A DNA stretch of 64,000 nt from Breviolum minutum Mf 1.05b.01 (Eukaryota > Sar > Dinophyceae > Suessiales > Symbiodiniaceae). Below are positions 20,328-31,699 of this stretch, in pieces; positions within the stretch are counted from its first letter, which is position 1; each line of letters starts with the position of its first letter. The position numbers were made by a program, and so were the translations under genes. The notes under the pieces were generated by a model, which was given only the letters and a program-made list of their open reading frames with translations, was not told the origin of the DNA and did no database searches. The stretch covers positions 121,519 to 185,518 of the forward strand of contig DF239165.1 in NCBI GenBank assembly GCA_000507305.1. The letters are read 5' to 3'.

Positions 20328-23300
20328 TCGATTTGAGTTTCCATTACCAGCTGTTCAATGAAATTTGCTACTCCCCTCGTTTCCTACAAAGCTGCCGTTT
20401 TGATAAGACAGATTTTACGCATTCACAATATGCATTTTCCATGATCTTAAAATTGTAAATCCACATGATGTGACCAGACCAACCATGATAGTTTGCAAGT
20501 CATCATAGCTTTTTAGTTTTTCACAAGTTGCAATAAGGGGCAACTTCAAACGCAAATGATTCATACGAAGGAGAACTGCCAGCGTTGGAGCATGTTCAAT
20601 AAGAATAAGACCCCAAAAATCAAAACATGCCAACATGCCAAGGATCTCTCCGCCACTAAATGTTCAGCATCATTGTGAGCAGCATCCAATGTGTCGCGAA
20701 GGAAGATAGCACCAATGACTCTTATGACAGCGAACACAATAATTGTTATGTACCTCGGCAAATCAAGAAACATGGGTAAGACTGATTTTTGCAACCCATT
20801 CACGAACTGCGGCCAACCTGGGAAGTAATGAAAACACGGGTCAGGGCACTTCCGCAATCATAATCCCTTCCAGTTGCACCTCAATCCGTTTTACATAACC
20901 TGAAACTAGGTAGACATGCGAAACGCTAGGCAAGCGCCATGGACCAAGTCCAACTCGGAATGGTTATTGGTTCATAAAAAATGTTTGAAGCATGTTATAA
21001 ACCTGGAACCTTTGCTGGGTTCTCTATCCACATTATCTCCCGACATTGTGCCCTTTCCTCCATGTCATTTCTGTGTAAAAATCATCCCCCATCTCCATTC
21101 TCAATAGCTGAGAAGCAGTGCAAAGAAGAGGAATAGTCCTTGACCTGGTTGGTGGGTGCTACACATACAAACTGTGACAATTTTTGACGTGAAACCGCAA
21201 AAAGTTTTGAAATCAAGTGCTCAGAGCAACAAGAAACAATCATTTTCGCTTCCGACTTCGAAGCAGTGATTTTTCCAAACAGTAGAGAGAGGTTGTTTCA
21301 AAAAAACGACAGAATTAAACAAACACATCTTGCTTAGGAGGTTGCTGGTTGTTCCTCTTTTATGGAATGGACCTTCTCAATTAAAGTAAAACCTGTACCG
21401 GTTTGGTAGGGGGATGGAGAAGACATATGAGTGTCGGACGAAAGTTATAGTTCCCCAAAAGGACATCATCAAATTGGGGCGTCCCCTATCGGTTATCAAT
21501 GTTTGGTAATCCTTTATACTTGTGTATAGTCGGCAATAGCAAGATCCTCAGCAATTGACCTGGAAATTCTAATGGTTGCGTCAAGCAATCATTCTGCTGT
21601 GAAAGAGGAGGGCGAAGAAAAGGAGCTGTTTGCGTCATCATCTTGATTGATCTTGATTGTATGTGGCGATCTTGTTGGCTAGCTTCCGTTGACTGTGTTG
21701 GGCTCTTCTCCTCCGCCTAACCAATTGTGTTTGTTTTTTCGAAATTTCTTGTTGAATGTCTGCAAAATCGGCTTGCAGCTTGCATTTTCGATCTGAGCCT
21801 CCGGATACCAAATACATTGTTCCTTTTCACTTGCTTTGCTGTATTTGCCCATGAGCTTAGATAGCCGGCAAAAAGAAAAAGTGAGACAGCGAGACTTACT
21901 ACGTGGATAAAGAGCATTGAAAATGAAACAAGACATACATACACCTGATCCATTTGATGCTGGCGGAAAAAGGGTTGCAGATATGGGTTTTCATGATGTA
22001 CTCCAAAGCTGTTCTGGCCACTAGGCTTTCCAGACAGATTTGTCATGGCTTTTGGGTATCGGTTGGTATCGGTTTGGGTATCGGTGGGTGATACCGCGAA
22101 TATGTCAAAAATTGAAATGTCGCGATCAACTAAAGACAGGCCAAATGGCTGTAGGATTGCAAACTCAATGCTAAGACCGAGTGGGTTTTGCACAAGAAAC
22201 CCGTACACTGAGAGTATAAGGGTATCAGTTTTTGGGGTTTTGGGGCGTCCCCTATCGGTTATGGTTCCCCTACATAAAGTCCACCGGAATCTAATCTGTG
22301 TGTTCGGAACTTTTGTCGGGTACTCATATGAGGATTCCTCCAACGAAGCTCCTCATATGATCTTAGGATATCACCAGGGACGCCTGATGACGTACCCGCT
22401 CATCACGACCACGGTGATTAACTTATGTTGCGGTTTCTTTTTGGTTTTTGATGGTTTTTGTGTTGTCAAGCTGTTGCTTCTACTCCGGAGAAATGGAACC
22501 ATGTCATGCATGGTGACACTTTGGGTGTCTTGTTTTATTTAAGCGTGTGTTTGTGCGGGTGCGGGTTCAGGGACTGATTGACACCATTCCCATCTCAAAC
22601 AACGAAGCTCTTGTGCTTGGAAAATCTTTAGGCAAGAAGGTCTTAAGTGGCTATATAAGCGGTTTTTGTTGAGAAGCTACGGGGGAGAACTTAAAAAGCA
22701 AAGCATCAATCAGTATGGCTTGAAGAAGCAAGTCAAAAACTGAAACCTTTGATATTCATTCTAGGTGCACCTTTTCAAAGCGGCATTTCATGTAGCCAGA
22801 CATGCAAATATTGAGATAACAAGCAAAGCTTAAAGCGTAAAATTGCACGTGTAATTCAATGCTCATCGGTTCCAAAAGTGCTCAACCAAACGTAGCTAAG
22901 TCAAAACACCGCTGACAAACAAGAAAAAGGCACACACACACACAGGAAAACTAACATAACACTGGAAAATCACAATTTTGAAATATTGTGAATAGGATAT
23001 ACGTATTCAAATGGTTGGTTTTCCATTGCCATGTGAGTTATTTGGGGGTTTACATCAGCCACTTGATTTCCAGCAAGCAACTCACTTTTGACAGCACTGG
23101 TCGTACCATTGATGGCCAACTACCAGACAAGGTGATCTCAAAAAAAGTGTAGAACGCATGGTATGCCTCGTCGGATCCGTGAAAAATCTGGGAATGGTGC
23201 CCAAAAACAAAAAAACATGGGAAGAAAAAGGCCGAACGCATAACAAAAAATTGCCAGCTATTGAAACCAAATTGGTGAATGAAACCAATGAAATACCCGA

Positions 23301-26077
23301 AATGCATCCTAAGTTCTGAAGCAATGAGATACTATACATGGACTTTTGTGCAATTCTCCTCCCCCCCTTTCCCCCACAATGTCAAGTCTTCAACATCCAA
23401 CGTGGGGAATTCGGACTTCATCCCGGCTGCCGTGCCGTAGTGAATCCACACCCACTCTTTGTCCAATAGATCATTGTCAGAGTCCTTGCCAGGCCGGGCA
23501 ACGGAGTAAGAAATCAAGAAACTCTGGACAAAAAAGGGAGTTCATGGAACTTATTGGAAATATGAAATGTATCGATTAAAAAAACACCCCAAAACATGCA
23601 AAATGCTTGCTATACAAGTCATTTTCTAGCACACAAGTCAAAAATGTCAGGTCATACATCAAATGTATTCAAATGTACCAGGCAAAACTAATGCCACAAA
23701 AAGTGACAAATCTAGATTGGATCCTGTCGAACAGGAACACATGCAATGGTTTTTTCTTTGCGTTGCAACTTTGACGGCGGAGTCCTCCAAATATCCTTGC
23801 ACCAGGTTCCCCATGAGTAAAGCTCCCATCATCATGAAAATCACCAACATCACCATTGACCAGAACAAGGAGGACAAAAAACATTGGCCTTGCACACAGG
23901 GATGGAACAGGAAATGTCAAATGAATCTCAAGAAATATTTGCTTCACAAATCCAAAATCCAGGTGGTACCGCGACCGGACTGCCACCATGCACCATTAGT
24001 GCCACAGCAAACGTTGAAAGGTGCAAAGCCACCAGCTAGGTATATGTAACTTGTATATTAAACGAACTGCCATCGCCGATGTGCAACTTATACTTGGAAT
24101 CAAAAACCTTTGGTAATGGATTCTTCTTGCTTCCTGCGATGTCTGACGATTTCCACATACCAACAAACTCACAAAGCAAAAACTCCGAATACATCGCAAC
24201 ATAGGATGTGTCTAGTACATATCTACCTGCGTTTTCCATCTATTTCCAAAGTCAATAGACGCACATGTTTCCCCTCCACGTTGCTTGCCCAACTCATCAT
24301 CCAAGTCACAGGCTCGCGCCAGGATCCTTAAGCCTTTGAAGAGTCGGAAACTTCCTCAAGTTTCCATGGGATGAAGGGTTCAACCCCCTGGACACGGTGA
24401 GGACACTAAAGAGGTATGAAAGTATGAGTAATGGGAAAACTGTAGTACAGTTCTGTATCAATTCCCATACATATATTATATATTTTTTTTATTTTTTTTA
24501 ATCAATCATCTCAGAAATGACAGGTACAGCATGATATACCAAATGTTGAAAAAAACACCAGTAGGATACCGACATGTTACATACTCTTATTGATTTTGGA
24601 GTCGCTGCTGCTGATCCATGGAACGAGTCCTGAATCCTTGAGATCAAAACAACAATCCAGCAGACTTTTCTGTTCCAAAAAGGACTGGAAAACTTCCAAA
24701 AACACAATGGATGGTTTGCATGCATCTTCACAACCAATAACTAAGCCTTACATGTAAATTATATACTCTGCATATATCTATATATGACCTAATTTTATGT
24801 CTGTCAACATAGTGCACCACCTTGAAATGCAATTTTACAAGGTCAACTCAAGGATCTTTAAACACCCAAGACCAACACCTAGTTAGTTCGGTCAACCCAA
24901 ATTTTGTCTACAACTGGGATGTTTCAGGGATTAAAAATAATGGTTAATGAAGAGGTTATAGCTGCAGCATACCCATATCATCTAGGTTACCTATCATTAC
25001 CCCATCTAAAAGTGGTTCTAAGAGATGTTATAACTTTAGTTCATCCAGTCAGATTCCTGGAACATCACTGTTTTCATCTGTTTTCTCTCTCCCCCCATCG
25101 CTGAAAACAGGACGTGGGTCGAATCATCCGAAAGCAGCGAAATGCCTTCAGTGCGCGGATCAAGCGTTGCACCGAACTCTCGCCATTCGCCGAGATGGTA
25201 CCGCTCGTAGCCATTTCCACCAAGCCCACCAGGACCAAAAAAATGTCCTTGGTGGGTCCAACCTGTCTTAGGGAATATTGGATAAGAATGACCCATGCTT
25301 GAAAAGGTTCTGGAATTTTCAAGGGTGGATGGGTCCCGCCCGAAGACTTTCATGAAAAACGGCAGTTGTGCCAAGAAAACCTGATATATATATATATATA
25401 TGATATGTAAATATAAATATCATACATGAATACATACACTGATATGAAAATCCATGGTGATTGCAACAAATCCTATATATTTTTCTTGTTTGGGGAGCCT
25501 TGAGAGCTTTGGGCCCACGGCTAGAAATGGCCTCACCCCTTGAACGCCAAGCTCAGTCACCCCGGTTCAACCAAAGTTTCCCTAATGATGGCTGATGATC
25601 ACATACAAACCCCGGAAAAGTGTGGCTTTTTCAACCAAGGAATAGTAGCATTTGAGGGTGAAATCATCATTCACCTACAGCCATGGTGTTCCAAGAAGTG
25701 GGCTTGCCTTAAATTACCTTTGATGCCGGCATCAGCTTCCCTTCGTGACTGGCAGCTCCCACAGTTGGCCAAAGCATCAAACCAGTTGGCACAGTCCCTG
25801 AAGAACTGCAATCTTTCCAGCATCACACGGATCAAAAGCTCCAAGAGAAACATGAGAACGAAGGCTGAATCTATGTAACCTGCAGTTGTTACTGTTCGCT
25901 GAGGTGCTTTGTCAATATATGTGTCTTTCCTGTACTGCAGTCAGTCAATGTGACTGGACTGGAAGTCATACCGCTAGATTTGCTATAAATACATGACATC
26001 TCTACATTCACATCATTTAGCCTCATTACATGTTGGTTTATGTTTGGAAATTCATCATAGAGTCATTGAGAGAAAAG

Positions 26078-26108
<31 letters not shown>

Positions 26109-29100
26109 GTGCGTCTCAAAATTGTTTTTTCTGTGTTTGGTTCGCTTGGTTTGCTTTTGTTTCCGTGTTTGCTGGTTTGAAATTTGCAGGGTTGCCTTTG
26201 CAATAAAATGTGCGGTTTCAAAAAGGAACCACAGGATTTTTGGGCCACAGACTTTGAGACGCACCCACATAACATGTAGCTATAAAACATATTTATAGAT
26301 TGTAGATATGCAAAAAAAATATATATAATATATATATATATACATCTGTCGTTAACCCGATATACAATAGTTCGCCAACCTAGACTTCCATGAAATTTTT
26401 CACTGGAATCCTCCCTGCTACCATACCCTTCTGGATGTGAAGGAAATCGACATTCCGTCCACTCAGCTTGATGACTTGATGGTCAAGCAACGCAAAACTG
26501 GCACAATAGGAGCAACCCAGGCATCACTTCTACCTGGCATAGAAATGGCCAAAGGAGTAGCAATTTGTGTGACGTGATCGCTGGGAGTCTCTGGATAGAA
26601 TCCAATCCAACAGTTGTTAAACTATTGCATCTCTCCAAAGGTGATGAATGGTTCTAATCGTAATGCGATTGGCAATATGAAGTAGCCAAGTCAAGACAAG
26701 GTATATCTAAATGTATATTTACCAAATACATGTTAATATAAATCATTATATGTATACTATCGATACATTTAGATACATATAAACCTTACATGCTTTACAT
26801 ACATATGCATACCTTGTTTACAGCTGATACTTTAATGCAAACCATAAGTCTGCATGAAATATTTCATCGCCAGCGAGAGGAGCGGAGCGCACTGCAGCCA
26901 AAATACTCAACCCCAACTGAAATCCAGTAAGCCTTCCTTCAAACTCCAGTTGCATCATCATGGTAATGGAATTCATCAACACCAAGAGGCCTGTGACATT
27001 CCTGAGAGAAGAAACAGGCCTAAAAGGCCTGCCATGGTAAAACACAGATTCTATACAAAAAAGGAGGAATCAACTTTCCAGCCACTTTGCTGCATCATCG
27101 AAAAAATCCATCCCAAATATGTCATCCAAATCCAATGTGCACAATTTTTCAACCCATTAAAAACCACGCGTTATCATCATCAAATAAAAATGACGAAAAA
27201 TGACCAACTTTTCCGAAAAAAAGGTCATAGTGCAAATGCAAGTATCTCAATGTAGTTTGCCACATAGCATTTTCTTTCCTCAAAGGAACCTGCCATCAAA
27301 TGACTTAGTCCCAGTCCTTTTGATCTAGAGAGACTCGAGCGTTTGCTTGCATGAGATGTACCCGAAGAACGTTTGCTTGCTGCACTTGCACGGCTTTGTG
27401 CAGCTGCTCGAAGTTCTCTTTCACTCCTTCGGCTCACCTTGGGCATGGAAAACGATGTATCCTGCGAATCCAAAGATGTAAACATAACAAATATGACATA
27501 TCAAATATGGTGATCTAATGAGAAATCAAATAATACAAATAATGGAGGTATGGGTGTATATATGCATGTAAATGTAAACATATATAATAAAAAGCAAATA
27601 AAAACACATTGTGATTACATTGTGTATCTAGTGGGCAAGTATTCAAACATGATGTAACTGATAACACCTCGTTGGTGCCATCTCAAGCAAGCCACAGGGC
27701 TAAAAGAGCCATCCTCGCTTCTGGCTTCTGACCTTTCTTCATCAAAGCATACCACTGGTTTCTCAGGAACTGGGTCTATCCCTTCCTGAGCGGTTTGTAG
27801 CGAGCTGGATTGCTATATAAGTTTGCTGAAATGCTGAAAAAAAAACAATTAATGGCAGCTAGGTTTTTCCTATAACAAGATCCAGGAATCGGTGGGGAGT
27901 CTTCAAGAAAAAACGCAGCACTAAAAAAGGCGTTTTGAGAGGAAGCAAAGAAACACAACTCCTCGCTTTCCCAGTCTTGGTTGGCAAACTTTACTGGCTG
28001 CCTGTGTCTTGAAAAAATAATGGATTGAATCTAAACAACTGTCTCAATCCTGGGAGTATGGCCATGGGTCAAAATGAGGGTACCCAAACAAATCGCCAAT
28101 TTTGTACATTCAAGTAATTCACCAACTCATGTCATGATGACATGATGAAACAAACTGCTGAATGCCAAGGTGCATCAACGTAGGGCTGCCATGTTATTGA
28201 AACCTCGCGACATCAAATGTTGGTGCTATAGTTGATCCCTGTAAGCTGCAAAAAAGCTACCTTTCAGATTCGCAGAGAAGTTGCCGGTTTGCTAGCAGAT
28301 TTGTCTTATCTGCACATCAACATTCATCCTGGGGAAAGACATCACAAACCTCACCGTTGACATCCATGGGCCGCAAAAAACTGTTGTCCGAAAGGAGGTG
28401 TTATGATGTTAATTACATGTAACCACAAACCAGTGGGTCTGATTCCTTTTTGCTGAAAGGAATCACTTCTCGGGTCGGGTGGGATGGCTTCCCTTTATTA
28501 GCTTTACTCGTAGGGAGCCACGTGGCATTTCAGAGTTGTCTTGCCGTTTCCATCCTCTCCAACACGCCCTATCACGTGAATGAGCAATAGAATGGCATCA
28601 AAGAATTCCCTTCCCGGGTTCAACCTGAAATTCTTTCAGATCCTGTACCACTGCCTGAAGATTCGTAAGGCTTTGAAAGTAAAATCAACCGCCACAAAAG
28701 CACAGGCGGCTCAAACCCAACTTGCCACCCATGGCGTCTGCAACGTGGAGTCTGTGCAAGTCATGAGATCCAACTTTTCCATCTGCTGCTGGGCAACGGA
28801 TTCAATCACCATCTCATTTGCCTCGTCGTTCTCTTCGCTTCTGTGGGGATCCTGCATAAGTCATGTACACATTTCGATCAAGGGGACAAGATATTTGCCA
28901 CTTCAGCTGGTGCAAACGTTGTGCCAATCAAAAGAGGTAACAAATAGTAACATCATTTGCCCGCGCTCCTATAAACTCATCATGTAACATGATGTGACAT
29001 GAATCGTAATAAAAACAGCACCTACACTGTGAGTTGCATCGTCATACCTTACCGTCAGCTTTGGCATCATCATTACTTACCATCATACTACTAACTACTA

Positions 29101-29840
29101 TCAGTATCTCACAATCGTACCATGTACAAGTGTGAAGCAATGAAATGTGCTGACATCCACTTGCAGTGATGGTCGTCCTTTTATCCCCAGAAACCAACAC
29201 ATTTTGCATTTTCTAGGGAGCAAAGTAGCATCTGGAAAATCTACAGAAAGTAGTTCAATAGCTTTTTCTATGCTGTTCTATTGCAAATGTCAACTTCAAC
29301 CAACAAAAATCTACATTGTTGTTGGAGATTTCGCAACAATAAGGTGCCCAACCATCCAACCATGGCAACGAAAACGGCAAGGAAAACATTGGGGCCAGTT
29401 GTAACAGTCCTGTGTTGGCAAGCTCTTAATCAACTGAACCTTAGAGCTGGCAGTGTTTTTGCAGGATGATTCAACCAACCAAAGTGCCAACAAAAAAATT
29501 CGTTGTTGAAATAAGCCACTGGATGTAATACCCTCCAGGGAACTAACATATCCCACCAACCGGGATTTTGGGAAAATCATCTTCAAAATGCCATTTTTGG
29601 GGGATATGTTAGTTTCCTGGAGGGTAATAAGCCACTGTTAACAAATGTCAGGGTAGAATCACTAGAATTTATCATCAATTATTATGCCTTCCATTTTGTT
29701 TCCTGCCATGGCACCCATGCGGCATGATGTTCTTCTGCCAAACTCAACAATTTTCCTTGATCCACGAGGTCCATGGCAGGATTTGCTGTCCGTGGCACGT
29801 CTTTGTGGAGCCCGTGGCTGCAGGGCACAATTGAATCAAA
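17674..29840 (-). CDS. Voltage-gated cation channel, single six-helix domain with C-terminal EF-hand region, multi-exon
   Basis: Membrane ion channel of the voltage-gated superfamily. In minus-strand order: N-terminal polar/serine-rich exons (29.8-27.2 kb), S1 (27,001-about 26,915), S2 (about 25,866-25,778), S3-S4 (25,247-about 25,115), S5 (about 23,887-23,785), pre-pore turret (23,484-23,428), pore (23,166-23,086), S6 (20,753-about 20,645), coiled linker (20,327-about 20,262), EF-hand (18,972-18,918) and post-EF helix (17,752-about 17,674). The frame closes exactly at turret/pore and S2/S3. Missing: S4-S5 linker, the exon between pore and S6, and the loop of the first EF-hand. The arrangement resembles the many one-domain EF-hand channels I remember from dinoflagellates. 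The ion selectivity cannot be read with confidence. It lies upstream of PKG on the same strand, about 7 kb away. Start and stop codons are not identified. Confidence 0.85.
18690..18778 (+). repeat. (GAATA)n pentanucleotide repeat
   Basis: Imperfect gaata/gaatagaata repeats in an intron of the channel gene. Confidence 0.85.
19361..19460. mobile_element. MITE-like element, family E copy 1
   Basis: 100 bp with 15-bp terminal inverted repeats differing at one base (CTTGTTGGTGGTTTC / CTTGGTGGTGGTTTC). Related copies lie at 30,418-30,535 and 60,290-60,393 and share the internal stretch around TTCACCCC. It is in a channel-gene intron. Confidence 0.85.
19602..19718. mobile_element. MITE-like element, family D
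   Basis: 117 bp with ~33-bp imperfect terminal inverted repeats (AATGTTAC.. GATGGAA.AAATCCTGCACCA). Only copy recognised in the window; in a channel-gene intron. Confidence 0.85.
19881..19919 (+). repeat. (CAA)n microsatellite
   Basis: Thirteen CAA units, grading into CAGAACAACC repeats to about 19,970; in an intron. Confidence 0.85.
20645..20753 (-). CDS. Channel gene, S6 exon
   Basis: Reads YITIIVFAVIRVIGAIFL followed by RDTLDAAHNDAEHLVAER. The inner pore helix runs into a polar helix that continues as coiled coil. The phase does not match the pore exon directly, so at least one short exon between 23,086 and 20,753 is missing from my model. Confidence 0.8.
21413..22340. repeat. Pair of related repeat segments sharing GGGGCGTCCCCTATCGGTTA
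   Basis: The 20-mer GGGGCGTCCCCTATCGGTTA occurs near 21,476 and again near 22,244. A segment containing catatgag and gtcgga lies before the first copy, and related bases lie inverted after the second. This suggests two copies of one inverted-repeat element inside a channel intron. Coding frames across the second copy are not convincing. Confidence 0.5.
23086..23887 (-). CDS. Channel gene, S5, turret and pore loop exons
   Basis: S5 (to 23,785) reads LFWSMVMLVIFMMMGALL and ends GYLE. Turret exon 23,484-23,428 is 19 codons, DSDNDLLDKEWVWIHYGTA. Pore exon 23,166-23,086 is 27 codons, AYHAFYTFFEITLSGSW then PSMVRPVLSK. The exons join without a frame break. Donors are GA (GACTCC), GC (GCCGGG) and GT (GTGAGT). 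AGGACTC occurs at both ends of the first intron. The selectivity region is ITLSGSW, which matches neither the classic K+ signature nor a typical four-domain Ca2+/Na+ locus that I can identify. Confidence 0.86.
25115..27001 (-). CDS. Channel gene, voltage-sensor exons S1-S4
   Basis: S1 exon (27,001 down) reads NVTGLLVLMNSITMMMQLEF. S2 exon ends at 25,778 and reads FLLELLIRVMLERLQFFRD, then NWF. S3-S4 exon starts at 25,247 with DIFLVLVGLVEM and continues to the S4 helix LIRALKAFRCFRMIR, which has basic residues spaced about every third position. The S2/S3 junction (NWF|DIFL) keeps the frame only with a GA donor (GATGCT), and both intron start and next exon begin GA. The acidic residue in S2 (LLELL) and the aspartate of S3 are the usual countercharges. 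Confidence 0.82.
26076..26106 (+). repeat. (GA)n dinucleotide repeat
   Basis: Fifteen or so GA units in an intron of the channel gene. Confidence 0.9.
26696..26817. mobile_element. MITE-like element, family K
   Basis: 122 bp beginning ACAAGGTAT and ending ATACCTTGT, with further inverted similarity inside (CTAAATGTAT / ATACATTTAG). AT-rich, non-coding, between S1 and S2 exons. Confidence 0.7.
27230..29840 (-). CDS. Channel gene, N-terminal cytoplasmic exons (tentative)
   Basis: Several minus-strand pieces lie in line before S1. About 29,830-29,700 reads ANPAMDLVDQGKLLSLAEEH. About 28,860-28,720 reads SEENDEANEMVIESVAQQQM. About 27,800-27,700 reads GIDPVPEKPVVCFDEERSEA. About 27,480-27,290 is serine/arginine/alanine-rich (ASKRSSGTSHASKRSSLSR). 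These polar, charged segments suit a cytoplasmic N-terminus with many potential phosphorylation sites. No conserved domain is seen, and the joins between them are guesses. A second gene starting here is possible. Confidence 0.5.
29529..29626. mobile_element. MITE-like element, family A copy 1
   Basis: 98 bp with near-perfect 26-bp terminal inverted repeats (TACCCTCCAGGGAACTAACA.. / ..GTTAGTTTCCTGGAGGGTA). AATAAGCCACTG occurs on both outer sides, a possible target-site duplication with a few extra bases on the left. Lies between the N-terminal channel exon candidates. Confidence 0.85.
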
Positions 29841-30417
29841 TGACCGGAAATGTGAATATGTTAGGATATATAAATATATAAGGTGAATACGGTACATATA
29901 TCATATATCCGCAATCATCAGCACATTTGACACTATATCTACGCCCTCGAAAGCTAAACATTGATGATTCATACCTACACACATTGGAATTCCAGTGGTT
30001 GATTTCTGGGAATAGTGGTAAATTGCCAGCATAAAACCTTCAAGTGAACCATAGTGAACCAAGGATCGCCCGGCCCATGTGATCAGATTAAGATTTGATT
30101 ATCCCTGCTTTTCAGGTGCCTATTTGGGTACCATGCCTTCTGCTGTCATGCTATCCTTTAACTGACTTGGAGAAAAACATCAGTGAAGGATGCCCATGAG
30201 AAAATACTGTACATACTGCCCCGGCCTTTGCATACAGATTGTGTGTATGCAAATTGCCCTGGGGCCGTAGTTACTTTCATGTCTAGACAAAAAGAACATG
30301 AACAATTTCAATTGCATTCATTTGTACTTCGGGTGTATTTTGATTGAAATAACCGTTGACACATATCAATCATATTCCTTGTTTTCTGCCGTAGATCTAC
30401 ATCAACCGAATCATTTC

Positions 30418-30535
30418 CTAGTTGGTGGTCTGAACCCATTTGAAAAACATGAGTCAAAAATAATCAAAAATAGTATATAATCTCCCCGGGGTTCGGGGTG
30501 AAAAATATCAAAATCTTTGAGACCACCCACCTAAG
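30418..30535. mobile_element. MITE-like element, family E copy 2
   Basis: Ends CTAGTTGGTGGTCT and (inverted) CTTAGGTGGGTGGTCT; shares TTTTGATATTTTTCACCCC with the other copies. Confidence 0.75.
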
Positions 30536-30784
30536 ACGAAGAACCTGTAGAATGATATGAGATCTACCGGTAACCAGTAACATCAGGATTCCAGTCACCC
30601 ACCAGGGAAACCTACATTTTCCCGCCTCTTCAACTTTGATCTGAATGCGAGCTGAGCCCTGGAAGCTATGCTTTGATGCAGAAAGGGAAGATTGACATAC
30701 ATTATTAATTAACACCCTAGGTGGGCCAAACATATCCCAAAAATAACTGGAACAACAAAACATGCGGGGGTTTCACCAAGATAA

Positions 30785-30870
30785 CTATTATGTTGTAAGT
30801 AGGGAGTTTTAAACTTTTAATCATCCAAAATTGGGGACTATTATATATATATAATAGTCATAGTCTCTGT
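30785..30870. mobile_element. Remnant of the inner nested MITE (see 57,329-57,449)
   Basis: AGTAGGGAGTTTTAAACTTTTAATCATCC... is the reverse complement of the middle of the 57.3-kb inner element, but the outer ends are gone. Confidence 0.6.
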
Positions 30871-30979
30871 CGTTATCCGAATTGGCTTACGTACCCAAGT
30901 CAAAACACAACTCAGACTCTATGAACATATTTCTCCTCGCGCTTTCTAAGGCTCAGCAAAAAGAAGGGCATACCTGGAA

Positions 30980-31105
30980 CTTCCCTTCGGCACAAATTTC
31001 CGCCGATTCTGAGAAAAGGCGCCTTTCCCCGAACATAAGCGACTTCTCATTTTGGGACCAAGTCATCGGCACTTTTCAAAGAGCATCGGCGGAAATCATA
31101 TTGTG
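30980..31105. mobile_element. Short TIR element, CGGC-rich family, copy 1
   Basis: Imperfect inverted repeats: GGCACAAATTTCCGCCGAT near the left end and ATCGGCGGAAATCATATTGTG at the right. TTTGGGACC..CATCGGCA is shared with 46,610-46,785. Confidence 0.65.
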
Positions 31106-31699
31106 ACGGCACTTTTTGTTTTAAAGATCTTGAAGGATAAGATTTGAATAGATTTGAAAAAGATTTGGCTCAAAGAGCGATGATCCAATGAATTCCAATG
31201 ATGGTGCATTCTGATGTCAAGGTGAGCCCCGCCCCTCCCTTTGCACTCGCTTTTTCAGCAGGTGTGTCAGTATGAGTTTTGCCAACGCTGCAATTGCAGT
31301 TGTTCCGCAAATTTGCCAGTGGAGGGTTTGGCTCAGGATCATAGGTTCGTAGAATTTCATTAGAAACTCAGTGATGCCAGCTCAAGCGGTGTCAGATGAG
31401 CGTGTGTTTGCAACACTAGATGCTGAAGGACTGTGTAATACTTTTCCTTGGCAAATGTGATAGCATTCATTTACACTTAAGACTTTTGGATTCAAACCAA
31501 ATCCACTGGGTGCGAGGACTTGCAGCTTTCCCCAACAAGTGGTATATTGAAGTTCAAACGGTGATTTGGCCTGATGAGATCCCTTCCGAACTTTGGCCAA
31601 ACCACTAGATCATGCAGTTTAGTTTTGGGGATGGAAAATTGTATGTTTGACTTGTTTGAAGTTTTTCATTGATTTAATTCAAGCTTCCTGTCGCCCCAG

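Larger units (their letters stand above)
29900..31695. other. Strand-switch spacer between minus-strand channel and plus-strand giant gene
   Basis: No convincing exon. It holds a family-E MITE (30,418-30,535), a remnant of the element that is nested at 57.3 kb (30,785-30,870), a TIR-bearing CGGC-rich element (30,980-31,105) and AT-rich sequence. If the two transcription units start here, divergent promoters would lie in it; no core promoter motif is recognisable. Confidence 0.5.

Noticed and set aside
21717-22343. 208-codon minus-strand frame in a channel intron
   Set aside because: Runs through the GGGGCGTCCCC repeat element; the part at 21.9-22.0 kb has no channel similarity.
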